Shown here: one piece after another, positions 49,599 through 57,536 of the stretch
How positions within the stretch are numbered: the stretch's first letter is position 1
How the letters are laid out: each line of letters begins with the position of its first letter
Source of the DNA: Nocardioides sp. L-11A
Lineage (GTDB): Bacteria; Actinomycetota; Actinomycetes; Propionibacteriales; Nocardioidaceae
Reading direction: 5' to 3'
DNA: 64,000 nt
Assembly: GCA_029961745.1 (NCBI GenBank)
Contig: CP124680.1
Span: 124,001-188,000, forward strand
The notes under the pieces: generated by a model
The model's database searches: none
What the model saw: the letters and a program-made list of their open reading frames with translations, nothing else
Told to the model about the DNA's origin: nothing
Translations under genes and position numbers: made by a program

Positions 49599-49636
49599 TC
49601 CCCGCCTGATCCCCGCCTGATCCCCGCCTGATCCCC
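49593..49636 (+). repeat. 11-bp tandem repeat at the fadB stop codon
   Basis: GCCTGATCCCC is repeated exactly four times without gaps (49593-49603, 49604-49614, 49615-49625 and 49626-49636). The first copy contains the fadB stop codon. Because the unit is 11 bases long, the TGA triplets fall in different reading frames, so all three frames are closed downstream of fadB. Confidence 0.9.
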
Positions 49637-49637
49637 G

Positions 49638-49704
49638 CCGACCCGGCGCATCTGAACGCCCTGAGCACGCCGACCCGGCGCGTTTGAACGCGCCGGGTCG
49701 GCGT
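49638..49704. repeat. Palindromic element C2
   Basis: A perfect palindrome with 18-bp arms (49667-49684 and 49687-49704) and a 2-base centre has the GACCCGGCGCGTT/AACGCGCCGGGTC core of element C1. Just before it (49638-49658) is CGACCCGGCGCATCTGAACG, the same half-site that accompanies C1. The two-part arrangement is therefore conserved between loci 23 kb apart, in opposite orientation. Confidence 0.85.
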
Positions 49705-49728
49705 GGGTGTGCCTGTAGGTTTCCCGTC

Positions 49729-50922
49729 ATGGGAGGGCGGCGACGCGTGGCGCGGCCGGGGCGGACGGTGCTCCGGGTCATCGTGGCGAGCCTGGTCGCG
49801 CTCGGTCTGCTGACCGGCCTGGGCGTCGTGCTCGTCTACCAGAACTGGAACGACAACCTCGAGCACCCGACGGTCGTCGGCAAGAACCGGCCCGACAAGA
49901 AGACCGAGGCGCTCAACATCCTGGTGATGGGCACCGACAGCCGTGGCTGCGAGGGATGCAAGATCGACGGCGAGGCCGGCGGCGGCCTGTCCGACACCAC
50001 CATCCTGTTCCACCTCTCCGCCGACCGGGAGTTCGCCTACGGCATCTCGATCCCGCGCGACACGGCGGTGATGCGACCGGCCTGCTATGAGGCCGACGGC
50101 ACCGAGATCCCCGCCGCGACGGCGTACGACAAGTGGAACGTCGCCTTCCAGGTCGGCGGACCCGGTTGCACCCGCCAGCAGCTCGAGCAGCTGACCGGGA
50201 TCCGCGTCGACAAGTTCGTCGTCGTCGACTTCAACCAGTTCAAGGACATGGTCGACGCCCTCGACGGTGTCGAGATCTGCGTCCCGGAGGAGATCGACGA
50301 CACCACCGGCAACATCCATCTCGACGCCGGGACCCGCGAAGCCGACGGCGAGGAGGCGCTGGACTACGCGCGGGTGCGCTACGGCGTCAGCCAGGGCATC
50401 GACCCCTACCGGACCCGGCGCCAGCAGGCCCTCATCGGCGCGATGATCGACAAGGCGCTCACCCGCGGCATGCTCGCCCGCCCGGACCGGCTCGCGCGTT
50501 TCATCAGCGCCGCGACCACCGAGCTGGCGACCAACTTCGAGACGGTCGCGGAGATGGCCAAGGTCGCCGCCAGTGCCCAGGGCATCGACGCCGCCGACAT
50601 CAAATTCATCACGACGCCGTGGACCCTGGACACGGACAAGGTCAGCGGCGGCGTGGAGTGGCTGCCGTCGGTCGAGAAGCTGTGGCAGCTGGTGATCGCC
50701 GACCGGCCGCTCACCAAGGAGTTCCTCGACCAGGCGATCAGCGCCGACGACAGCCCGGACGGCAGCGGTGCGGCATCGGGCTCCGCCTCCGGCTCCCCGT
50801 CCGGCTCCCCGTCGGGCTCCCCGTCGGGCTCCCCGGGCGCCACCCCCGGCGGTACGCCGACCCCGCCCCCCTCCGGCGGCCTGTCGGAGGACGACCGCGC
50901 CGCGGCGGGCCTCTGCAGCTGA
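49729..50922 (+). CDS. LytR-CpsA-Psr (LCP) family cell-wall ligase
   Basis: This 397-residue protein has a basic N-terminus and one membrane helix (about 14-37), then an extracytoplasmic LCP domain (about 55-260) with NILVMGTDSRG, DTTILFHLSADREFAYGISIPRD, DALDGVEICVP and ALDYARVRYG. These supply the Arg and Asp residues that bind lipid-linked substrates. LCP enzymes attach wall polymers such as teichoic acid or arabinogalactan to peptidoglycan. The C-terminus is low-complexity (about 345-380), with GSPS repeats, encoded by an imperfect 12-base repeat at about 50779-50835. ATG 49729 directly precedes the basic segment. Confidence 0.88.
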   Translation: MGGRRRVARPGRTVLRVIVASLVALGLLTGLGVVLVYQNWNDNLEHPTVVGKNRPDKKTEALNILVMGTDSRGCEGCKIDGEAGGGLSDTTILFHLSADREFAYGISIPRDTAVMRPACYEADGTEIPAATAYDKWNVAFQVGGPGCTRQQLEQLTGIRVDKFVVVDFNQFKDMVDALDGVEICVPEEIDDTTGNIHLDAGTREADGEEALDYARVRYGVSQGIDPYRTRRQQALIGAMIDKALTRGMLARPDRLARFISAATTELATNFETVAEMAKVAASAQGIDAADIKFITTPWTLDTDKVSGGVEWLPSVEKLWQLVIADRPLTKEFLDQAISADDSPDGSGAASGSASGSPSGSPSGSPSGSPGATPGGTPTPPPSGGLSEDDRAAAGLCS

Positions 50923-50975
50923 CCCGCGCGGAGGCGCATCCTGGAGTCATCGCGACCGAACCGGAAGGGAGCACC

Positions 50976-52235
50976 ATGACCACCACCACGCGGGCCACGC
51001 ACGACCCGGGGGCCGCCGACGCCACGCGCCGCCACATCGAGCTGACCGAGACGTACGCCGCGCACAACTACCACCCGCTCCCGGTGGTCCTCGCCTCCGG
51101 CGAGGGTGCCTGGGTGACCGACGTCGACGGACGTCGCTACCTGGACTGCCTCGCGGGCTACTCCGCCCTCAACTTCGGCCACGGCAACCCGCGGCTGGTC
51201 GCGTGCGCGGCGGCGCAGCTGGAGCGGCTGACCCTCACCAGCCGGGCGTTCTACAACGATCAGCTCGGGCCGTTCGCGCAGGCCCTGGCCGAGCTGACCG
51301 GCAAGGACCTGGTGCTGCCGATGAACTCCGGCGCCGAGGCGGTCGAGACCGCGATCAAGGTCAGCCGGAAGTGGGGCTACCGGGTCAAGGGCGTCGCGCC
51401 GGGCACGGCGAGGATCATCACGATGCGGGGCAATTTCCACGGCCGGACCACGACCATCGTCAGCTTCTCCGACGACGACGAGGCGACGGTGGACTACGGC
51501 CCGTTCACCCCGGGCTTCGTCGGCGTCCCGTACGGCGACCTCGATGCCGTCGCCGCCGCGATCGACGACGCGACGGTCGCCGTGCTCGTCGAGCCGATCC
51601 AGGGCGAGGGTGGCGTCGTGATCCCGCCCGCGGGCTTCCTGCGCGCGCTGCGTGAGCTGTGCACCGAGCGCGGCGTCCTCCTGGTGGCCGACGAGATCCA
51701 GTCCGGCCTGGCCCGGACCGGCCGCACCTTCGCGTGCGACCACGAGGACGTCGTCCCCGATGTCTACGTGCTCGGCAAGGCGCTCGGCGGCGGGATCTAC
51801 CCCGTCTCGGCCATCGCCGCGGACCGCGCGGTGCTCGACGTGATCCGGCCGGGCACCCACGGCTCGACCTTCGGCGGCAACCCCCTCGCCGCGGCGATCG
51901 GCCACGAGGTGGTCCGGATGCTCGCGACCGGGGAGTTCCAGGAGCGGGCGCGGGTGCTCGGGGCGCGGCTCGAGGAGGGCCTGCGCGGTCTGGTCGGACG
52001 CGGGCTGGTCGCCGTCCGGGTGCGCGGCCTGTGGGCCGGTGTCGACGTCGACCCGGGGCTGCGCACCGGCCGCGAGGTCTGCGAGGCGCTGATGGAGCAC
52101 GGCATCCTCGCCAAGGACACCCACGGCTCCACCGTGCGCTTCGCACCGCCCCTCGTGTGCACGGAGGCCGACGTCGACCTGCTCGTGAGCGCCCTGCGAG
52201 CGGTGCTGGCCGACGCACTAATGTCGGCCGGGTGA
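50976..52235 (+). CDS. rocD: Ornithine aminotransferase (class III PLP)
   Basis: This 419-residue class III aminotransferase has the PLP lysine Lys268 in VYVLGKALGGG, Asp239 in LLVADEIQSGL, and MNSGAEAVETAIK and GNFHGRTTTIVSFS, in the pattern of ornithine-oxo-acid transaminases. It moves the delta-amino group of ornithine to 2-oxoglutarate, giving glutamate semialdehyde. AAGGGAGC precedes the ATG. It overlaps the next gene (SDR) by GTGA, although the two have no obvious metabolic link. Confidence 0.88.
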   Translation: MTTTTRATHDPGAADATRRHIELTETYAAHNYHPLPVVLASGEGAWVTDVDGRRYLDCLAGYSALNFGHGNPRLVACAAAQLERLTLTSRAFYNDQLGPFAQALAELTGKDLVLPMNSGAEAVETAIKVSRKWGYRVKGVAPGTARIITMRGNFHGRTTTIVSFSDDDEATVDYGPFTPGFVGVPYGDLDAVAAAIDDATVAVLVEPIQGEGGVVIPPAGFLRALRELCTERGVLLVADEIQSGLARTGRTFACDHEDVVPDVYVLGKALGGGIYPVSAIAADRAVLDVIRPGTHGSTFGGNPLAAAIGHEVVRMLATGEFQERARVLGARLEEGLRGLVGRGLVAVRVRGLWAGVDVDPGLRTGREVCEALMEHGILAKDTHGSTVRFAPPLVCTEADVDLLVSALRAVLADALMSAG

Positions 52236-53011
52236 CCGACCAGCCGCAGCAGCACCAGCGTGTCCTGATCACCGGCGCGGCCTCCGGCCTCGGCGCCGCC
52301 CTCGCCCGGGCCTGGGAGGAGCGGGGCGCCGACGTGCTCCGCACCGACCGCGTACCGGCCGAGGGGATCCACCCGCTCGACATCACCAGCGACGCCGACT
52401 GGATCGCGGTTCGCGACCACGTCGAGCGGAGCTGGGGCGGAATCGACGTCCTCGTCAACAACGCCGGCATCGCCGGCGGCGGGCGGCTCGACGTCGCGGG
52501 CATCGACGAGTGGCAGCGGCTGGTCGACATCAACCTCCTCGGGGCGGTCCGCGGCACCGCGACCTTCACCCCGGTGTTCAAGCGCCAGGGGGGCGGCCGG
52601 ATCGTCAACATCGCCTCACTCGCCGGGCTCGTGCACCCGGCCGGGATGGCCGGCTACAACGCCACCAAGGCCGCGGTCGTCGCGCTCACCGAGACCACCG
52701 GCCACGAGCTGGCCGCGCACGGCGTGCGCGCCCACGTCGTGTGCCCGTCGTACTTCCGCACCAACCTGATGGTCGCCGTCGAGGGTCGGGACGCGGCGCT
52801 GCAGACCGTGATGACGAAGCTGGTCGAGGACAGCCCCACCAGCGCCGACGACATCGCGGCCGCCGTGCTCGCCGGGGTCGACGCCGGCAGCGAGCTGATC
52901 GTGCCCGACGACGCCGCGCGCGCGGCGTACCAGCTGAAGCTGACCGACCGGGCGTCGTACGACGCGGTCATGCGGGCCCAGGCGCGCAAGCTGGACGCGG
53001 TGGCCGAGTGA
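52232..53011 (+). CDS. Short-chain dehydrogenase/reductase
   Basis: This 259-residue classical SDR has the cofactor loop TGAASGLG (14-21), NNAG (76-79), and the catalytic Ser129, Tyr142 and Lys146 (YNATK). It oxidises or reduces a hydroxyl or keto group with NAD(P)H. The GTG start overlaps the aminotransferase stop and its own stop overlaps the next gene (both GTGA), so it is part of a coupled operon with a kinase-like and a phosphatase-like gene. Confidence 0.88.
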   Translation: MTDQPQQHQRVLITGAASGLGAALARAWEERGADVLRTDRVPAEGIHPLDITSDADWIAVRDHVERSWGGIDVLVNNAGIAGGGRLDVAGIDEWQRLVDINLLGAVRGTATFTPVFKRQGGGRIVNIASLAGLVHPAGMAGYNATKAAVVALTETTGHELAAHGVRAHVVCPSYFRTNLMVAVEGRDAALQTVMTKLVEDSPTSADDIAAAVLAGVDAGSELIVPDDAARAAYQLKLTDRASYDAVMRAQARKLDAVAE

Positions 53012-54090
53012 CCAGGGTGAGCGGAGTGGGCGACGAGTCGCGACCGGTCCGCGCGGAGGACGCCTTCGACGTCGCCGCCGTCGAGACCTGGCTGGACCGT
53101 GGCCCGATCGCCGAGGTGCGGCAGTTCCCCGGCGGTGCGTCCAACCTGACCTACCTGCTGCGGATGCAGGACGGCCCGGACCTGATCCTGCGCCGCCCTC
53201 CCGTCGGCACCAAGGCGAAGGGCGCCCACGACATGGGTCGCGAGTACCGGATCCAGGCCGCGCTGAAGCCGGTCTTCGACCAGGTGCCGGCGATGGCGGC
53301 GTACTGCACGGCCGAGGAGAGCCCGATCGGCAGCGAGCTCTACGTGATGGAGCGGCTCGACGGCCTGATCCCGCGGCGCGACTTCGGCTTCCCCGTCACG
53401 CCCGAGCAGGCGTCGGCGCTGTGTGACGCCGCCGTCGACCTGCTGGTCGCACTGCACGCGGTCGACGTCGCCGCCGTGCCGGGCCTGGCCGCGCTCGCCA
53501 AGGGCGAGGGGTACGTCGCGCGGCAGCTCGGCGGCTGGACCCGGCGGCTGGACGACGCGCGCACCGACGACACCGGCGACTGGTCCGACATCACCGGCTG
53601 GCTCGAGGCGCACCGGCCCGCCGATGTCGGACAGCGGATGATCCACAACGACTTCCGCTTCGACAACATGGTGCTCGCGCCCGACGACCCGAGCCGGATC
53701 GTCGGTCTCCTCGACTGGGAGCTCGCCACCGTCGGCGACCCGCTGATGGACCTCGGCTGCGCGCTGGCGTACTGGGTGGAGGCCGGCGACGACGAGTTCT
53801 TCCTCCTCTTCCGGCGCCAGCCCACGACCGCCCCGGGCATGTGGACCCGCCGCCAGGTCGTCGACGCCTACTGCGCCCGCACCGGCCTCGAGCTGACCGC
53901 CGCGCAATGGAGCTTCTACGAGGTGTTCGGCCTGTTCCGGCTCGCGGTCATCGCCCAGCAGATCTGGTACCGCTACTTCCACGGCCAGACCACCAACGAG
54001 GCGTACGCCGCGTTCGGGCCGGCCGTCGGCTATCTCGAGGCGCGCTGCCGGCAGGTCATCGCCGCCCTGACCCCCGAGGAGGACGCCTGA
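53008..54090 (+). CDS. Aminoglycoside-phosphotransferase-fold protein (ACAD10/11-like kinase)
   Basis: This 360-residue protein has the APH kinase fold: FPGGASNLTYLLRM and LILRRPP (Gly-rich loop and Lys/Arg strand), MIHNDFRFDNMVL (the catalytic HxD with Asn), and LLDWELATVGDPLMDLG (the metal-binding segment). This is the branch found as the N-terminal domain of mammalian ACAD10/ACAD11, where it phosphorylates 4-hydroxyacyl-CoAs before their dehydration. Close SDR and phosphatase neighbours fit such a hydroxy-acid route, but the substrate is inferred. The GTG start overlaps the SDR stop. Confidence 0.83.
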   Translation: MTRVSGVGDESRPVRAEDAFDVAAVETWLDRGPIAEVRQFPGGASNLTYLLRMQDGPDLILRRPPVGTKAKGAHDMGREYRIQAALKPVFDQVPAMAAYCTAEESPIGSELYVMERLDGLIPRRDFGFPVTPEQASALCDAAVDLLVALHAVDVAAVPGLAALAKGEGYVARQLGGWTRRLDDARTDDTGDWSDITGWLEAHRPADVGQRMIHNDFRFDNMVLAPDDPSRIVGLLDWELATVGDPLMDLGCALAYWVEAGDDEFFLLFRRQPTTAPGMWTRRQVVDAYCARTGLELTAAQWSFYEVFGLFRLAVIAQQIWYRYFHGQTTNEAYAAFGPAVGYLEARCRQVIAALTPEEDA

Positions 54091-54770
54091 TGGGCGTGCT
54101 GCTGCTCGTCCGCCACGGCCAGGCGTCGTTCGGCGCCGACGACTACGACGTGCTCTCCGAGAACGGCTGGGAGCAGGGGCGCGTGCTCGGCCGCTGGCTC
54201 GCCAAGGAGGGGCCTGAGCCGCTCTGCGTCGTGCACGGCGGCATGCGCCGCCACCGGGAGACGTGGGAGGCGATCGCGGAGGGTGCCGGCTGGACCGGGC
54301 TCCCGGGCTCCCCGCGGGCCGAGGTCGACGAGGACTGGGCCGAGTTCGACCATCTCGCCGTCCTGGCGCGCTTCGCGGAAGCGACCGGAGCAGTCGTCGA
54401 CCACACCACCGACCGACGCGCCTTCCAGGAGCAGTTCGAGGTCTCGACGGCGCACTGGGCCGCCGCCGGCCCCGGCGGCGGCTACCCCGAGCCGTACGAC
54501 GACTTCGTCGGCCGGGCCCGCGCCGCGCTCGACGCCGCGGCCGCTCGCCCCGGCCCCACCCTGGTCGTCACGTCGGGTGGCGTGATCGCCGCGCTGGCCG
54601 CGCTGCTCGTCGTACCGGAGCCGGGAGCGGTGGGCCCGGTGTGGGCGCGGTTCAACACCGTCATCGCCAACACCTCGGTCACCCGGGTGATCGTCGGCGC
54701 CACCGGCGCGCGCCTGCTGACGTTCAACGAGCACCCGCACCTGCCGCGTCCGCTGGTGACCTACCGCTGA
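54090..54770 (+). CDS. Histidine phosphatase (phosphoglycerate-mutase-like)
   Basis: This 226-residue protein of the histidine phosphatase superfamily has LLLVRHGQASFG (4-15) with the phospho-accepting His, HGGMRRHRETW, and VVTSGGVIAAL, where the second catalytic His of the family is replaced by Ser-Gly-Gly. It could remove phosphate from a metabolite made by the preceding APH-fold protein. The ATG shares bases with the previous stop (TGATG). A 161-bp inverted-repeat element begins at its stop codon. Confidence 0.83.
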   Translation: MGVLLLVRHGQASFGADDYDVLSENGWEQGRVLGRWLAKEGPEPLCVVHGGMRRHRETWEAIAEGAGWTGLPGSPRAEVDEDWAEFDHLAVLARFAEATGAVVDHTTDRRAFQEQFEVSTAHWAAAGPGGGYPEPYDDFVGRARAALDAAAARPGPTLVVTSGGVIAALAALLVVPEPGAVGPVWARFNTVIANTSVTRVIVGATGARLLTFNEHPHLPRPLVTYR

Positions 54771-54930
54771 GCCTCGATCCGTGGATGGCCACCTACTACG
54801 CGACACCCCAGCGGCGCCCTCGCGGCGTTGCGGACGCTCACCAGTGCAACCAGACTGCCCTCGCGACCGCGCCTTGCGATCGCACCCCTGGAGTGCCGCT
54901 CGCTACGGCGCCCATCCACGGATCGAGGCT
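54770..54930. repeat. Long inverted-repeat element E
   Basis: The arms AGCCTCGATCCGTGGATGG (54770-54788) and CCATCCACGGATCGAGGCT (54912-54930) are perfect over 19 bp and separated by 123 bases. The first base of the left arm is the last base of the preceding stop codon, as for the A elements. The interior shows no convincing gene. It fills almost the whole gap before the VanZ-RDD gene. A second copy was not seen in this window. Confidence 0.8.
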
Positions 54931-54947
54931 GACGGAGGGGGAGCGGC

Positions 54948-56033
54948 ATGTCCGACCAGCTGATGAACGCGGTCATCGCGACGGCCCTCGGCAGCGTGGT
55001 CGCGGTCGTGCTGCTGCTGCCGGTGGCGGCGGTGGAGTACCGCCGTGACGGCCGGCTCGGGCTGCGCGACCTGCTGGTGCTGCTCTCCGGCGCGGTCTAT
55101 GCGCTGGCCCTGTGGACCTACACCCTGCTGCCCATGCCCGCGGGGGACGACTTCACCTGTGTCGGGCGGCAGACGGTCCCGTTCGACACGATGCGCGGGA
55201 TCGACTGGGGCGACCTCGGGTCGCGGGCCGGGCTGTCCGCGCTGGTGCACGACGCGGCGTTCCTGCAGGTGGCGCTCAACGTGCTGCTGTTCGTGCCGCT
55301 CGGCTGGTTCGTCCGACGGATCGCGCGGCGCGGCGTCGTGGTGGCCACCCTCCTCGGATTCGGGGTCTCGCTGCTCATCGAGACCACCCAGGCCACCGGC
55401 GTGTGGCATCTCTACGACTGCGCCTACCGGCTCTTCGACGTCGACGACCTGATGCTCAACACCCTCGGCGCCACCCTCGGCTCGCTGGTGTCGGCGATCT
55501 TCATCCGCCGGAGGCGACCGGAGGTGGTGTGGCCGACGACGATCACGCTGGGCCGACGGCTGGTCGGGATGGTCTGCGACGTCCTCTTCGTGGTGCTGCT
55601 CGGCTCCGCCCTGTCCGTGGCCTGGCGGGCCGTGCAGCTGTACGTCGTGGAGGTCCCCTTCGAGGACCTGCCCACCACGCCCGAGCGCCTGCTGCAGTGG
55701 GGCGTCCCGGGCCTGATCGAGGCGGCCGCCGTACTCCTCGGCGGCCGGACCGTCGGCGAGTGGGTGGTGTCCGTGCGCACCATCGCCCGCCGCGGCCCGG
55801 TCCCGCTCGCCCGGTTGGTCAAGCTCGCCGTCGGCGTGGGCCCGATGATCGTGCTGCTCGCCGTCCCGGGTACATGGACGGGGCCGGTGCTGCTGCTCTT
55901 CGTGGCCGCCACCGCCCTCGCGGCGATCCCACGCACGGGCGGGCACCGCGGACTCGCGCACGCGGCCGCGGGCCTGGACCTGGAGATCGTGCTGCCGCGC
56001 TCGGCCGGCGACCGGGTCAGACCAGCCTCTTGA
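54948..56033 (+). CDS. VanZ-like and RDD-domain fusion membrane protein
   Basis: This 361-residue integral membrane protein has residues 1-185 matching VanZ-like proteins: an N-terminal helix pair, an external loop with FTCVGRQTVPFDTMRG, then FLQVALNVLLFVPLGWFVRR, SLLIETTQATGVW and DVDDLMLNTLGATLG. Residues about 190-335 match the RDD domain (LGRRLVGMVCDVLFVVLL, VGEWVVSVRT). VanZ-like proteins are linked to glycopeptide or lipid-related resistance, RDD proteins to small-molecule or ion transport; the joint function is unknown. GGAGGGGGAG precedes the ATG. It is convergent with and overlaps the next SDR gene by 17 bases. Confidence 0.85.
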   Translation: MSDQLMNAVIATALGSVVAVVLLLPVAAVEYRRDGRLGLRDLLVLLSGAVYALALWTYTLLPMPAGDDFTCVGRQTVPFDTMRGIDWGDLGSRAGLSALVHDAAFLQVALNVLLFVPLGWFVRRIARRGVVVATLLGFGVSLLIETTQATGVWHLYDCAYRLFDVDDLMLNTLGATLGSLVSAIFIRRRRPEVVWPTTITLGRRLVGMVCDVLFVVLLGSALSVAWRAVQLYVVEVPFEDLPTTPERLLQWGVPGLIEAAAVLLGGRTVGEWVVSVRTIARRGPVPLARLVKLAVGVGPMIVLLAVPGTWTGPVLLLFVAATALAAIPRTGGHRGLAHAAAGLDLEIVLPRSAGDRVRPAS

Positions 56034-56778
56034 GGACCGCGAGCGGGGCGTGCCTCATCACCGGCGCCAGCGCGGCCCACGGCCACCGGGGCACGCAGGC
56101 GTCGGCGACCTCCGTCTCGATGGCCGCGACCATCGCCCGCACGCCCTTCGCGGTCGAGGACATCAGCGGCGTGCGCTGGGCGACCTGGTCGTTCATCTCG
56201 GACCGGATGTAGCCCGGGTAGAGCACGGTCACCTTGATCCGGTGCTGCAGCCGGGTGCCGTGCAGCTCGGTCCGCAGCCCCTCGGCCAGGTGCGCGACGC
56301 AGGCCTTGGTGGCGGCGTAGGTCGTCATCGAGCCGGGCATGCCGCGCAGGGCCGACATCGACGAGACCATCACCAGGTGCCCGGCCTCCTGGGCGCGGAA
56401 CACCTCCATTGCGGCCTCGGTCTGGGCCAGCGCGCCGACGGCGTTGGTCATCGCGGTCTCGAGGTTGGCGTCGAACCGGCCGGTGCCGAGCCGCGCACCC
56501 TTGCCGAGGCCGGCGTTGACGACGACCCGGTCGAGCCGGCCGAGCTCGTCGCGCAGCTCGCCGAAGACGCGGAAGACCGCTGCGTGGTCGGTCACGTCGA
56601 GCGCCCGCACCGCGACCCGGCGGCCGGGGTGCGCCGCCCGGATCTCGGCGGACAGCTCCGTCAGCCGCTCGGTGCGCCGCGCGGCCAGGGCCAGGTCGTA
56701 GCCGCGGTCCGCGAACTGACGGGCCATCTCGGCCCCCAGGCCACTGGACGCGCCGGTGATCAGGATCGTCGATGCCAT
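56017..56778 (-). CDS. Short-chain dehydrogenase/reductase
   Basis: This 253-residue classical SDR has TGASSGLG (8-15), VVNAG (86-90), Ser140, Tyr154 and Lys158 (YAATK). The segment LAARRTERLTELSAEI is typical of SDRs acting on fatty or steroid-like substrates (YqjQ/DltE type), and a hydrophobic C-terminus (APLAVLKRLV) suggests membrane association. Start 56778 directly precedes STILITGASSG. It is divergent from the VapBC-type pair, with 54 bases between. Confidence 0.87.
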   Translation of the reverse strand: MASTILITGASSGLGAEMARQFADRGYDLALAARRTERLTELSAEIRAAHPGRRVAVRALDVTDHAAVFRVFGELRDELGRLDRVVVNAGLGKGARLGTGRFDANLETAMTNAVGALAQTEAAMEVFRAQEAGHLVMVSSMSALRGMPGSMTTYAATKACVAHLAEGLRTELHGTRLQHRIKVTVLYPGYIRSEMNDQVAQRTPLMSSTAKGVRAMVAAIETEVADACVPRWPWAALAPVMRHAPLAVLKRLV

Positions 56779-56832
56779 GGCGGCAGTCTCGCGCACCCCT
56801 TCGATGGCAGGAGACATGGTAGGATTCCAACC

Positions 56833-57111
56833 ATGAGTGTTGCCATGCAGGCCACCATCGACGGTGCCGGGCGCATCGTCGTGCCCAAGGCGATCCGGGA
56901 GGCCATGGGGCTGACCGGCGGCACCCGGGTCGACCTGTTCTTCGACAACGGACGGCTGCAGATCGAGCTGCCGCGCGCCGAGGTCGAGATCGAGTTCCCC
57001 GAGGGTGGGCCGCCCCGGATCGTCTACAAGAACCTCCCGCCCGACGCGCCGCCGCTCACCGACGAGATGATCCGCGAGACGCTGGAGGCCGTGCGTGAGC
57101 GCCGCCTGTGA
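56833..57111 (+). CDS. vapB: AbrB/SpoVT-type antitoxin (VapB)
   Basis: This 92-residue protein has an N-terminal swapped-hairpin AbrB domain (MQATIDGAGRIVVPKAIREA, 5-24, then MGLTGGTRVDLFFDNGRLQIE) that binds DNA, and an acidic C-terminal tail that should wrap around the toxin. It overlaps the PIN-domain toxin gene by 17 bases. It probably represses its own promoter; the sequence GGTAGGATTCCAACCATG around the start contains a small GGT/ACC repeat that could be the operator. Confidence 0.85.
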   Translation: MSVAMQATIDGAGRIVVPKAIREAMGLTGGTRVDLFFDNGRLQIELPRAEVEIEFPEGGPPRIVYKNLPPDAPPLTDEMIRETLEAVRERRL

Positions 57112-57496
57112 CACCAGTCTCCTGGTCCCCACGCTCAACCCGCGCCATCCCGATCACGCCGCCGCCCTGGAGGTGTGGCCCCTGCTCAGCGCCGTCCCGG
57201 TCCACGTGCTGCTCGAGACCTACAGCGTGCTGACCCGCGTGCACGACAGCTATCGGATGCAGGGGGCAGACGTGGCCCGTGCGCTCGACGGCCTCGGGCT
57301 CGAGGTGATCGGCCTGCCCGAGTCGCGCCAGGTCGCGTTGGTCGCCACCTTCGCCGCCGCGGATGTCGACGGCGGCGCTGTCTACGACGGGCTGGTCGGA
57401 TCGACCGCCCTGCACCACGACGTCGAGCTGATCACCCGCGACCGCCGGGCCCGGTCGACGTACGACGCGCTGGGGGTGCGCTACCGACTGATCTGA
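57095..57496 (+). CDS. vapC: PIN-domain toxin (VapC)
   Basis: This 133-residue PIN-domain ribonuclease has the four acidic residues expected for metal binding: Asp6 in CDTSLLV, Glu41 in LLETYSVLTR, Asp98 in AVYDGLVG and Asp116 in LITRDRRA. VapC toxins cut tRNA or rRNA when freed from the antitoxin. The GTG start lies within the antitoxin reading frame, so translation is coupled and the antitoxin is made first. All catalytic residues are intact. Confidence 0.9.
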   Translation: MSAACDTSLLVPTLNPRHPDHAAALEVWPLLSAVPVHVLLETYSVLTRVHDSYRMQGADVARALDGLGLEVIGLPESRQVALVATFAAADVDGGAVYDGLVGSTALHHDVELITRDRRARSTYDALGVRYRLI

Positions 57497-57536
57497 GCGT
57501 CGATGACATCCTGCCTTGGTGCGACAGGGGGCAGGG

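Noticed and set aside
54781..54963. Short open frame inside the 54,770-54,930 inverted repeat
   Set aside because: No ribosome-binding site, composition unlike the neighbours, and it runs through the palindrome arms into the next gene's start.
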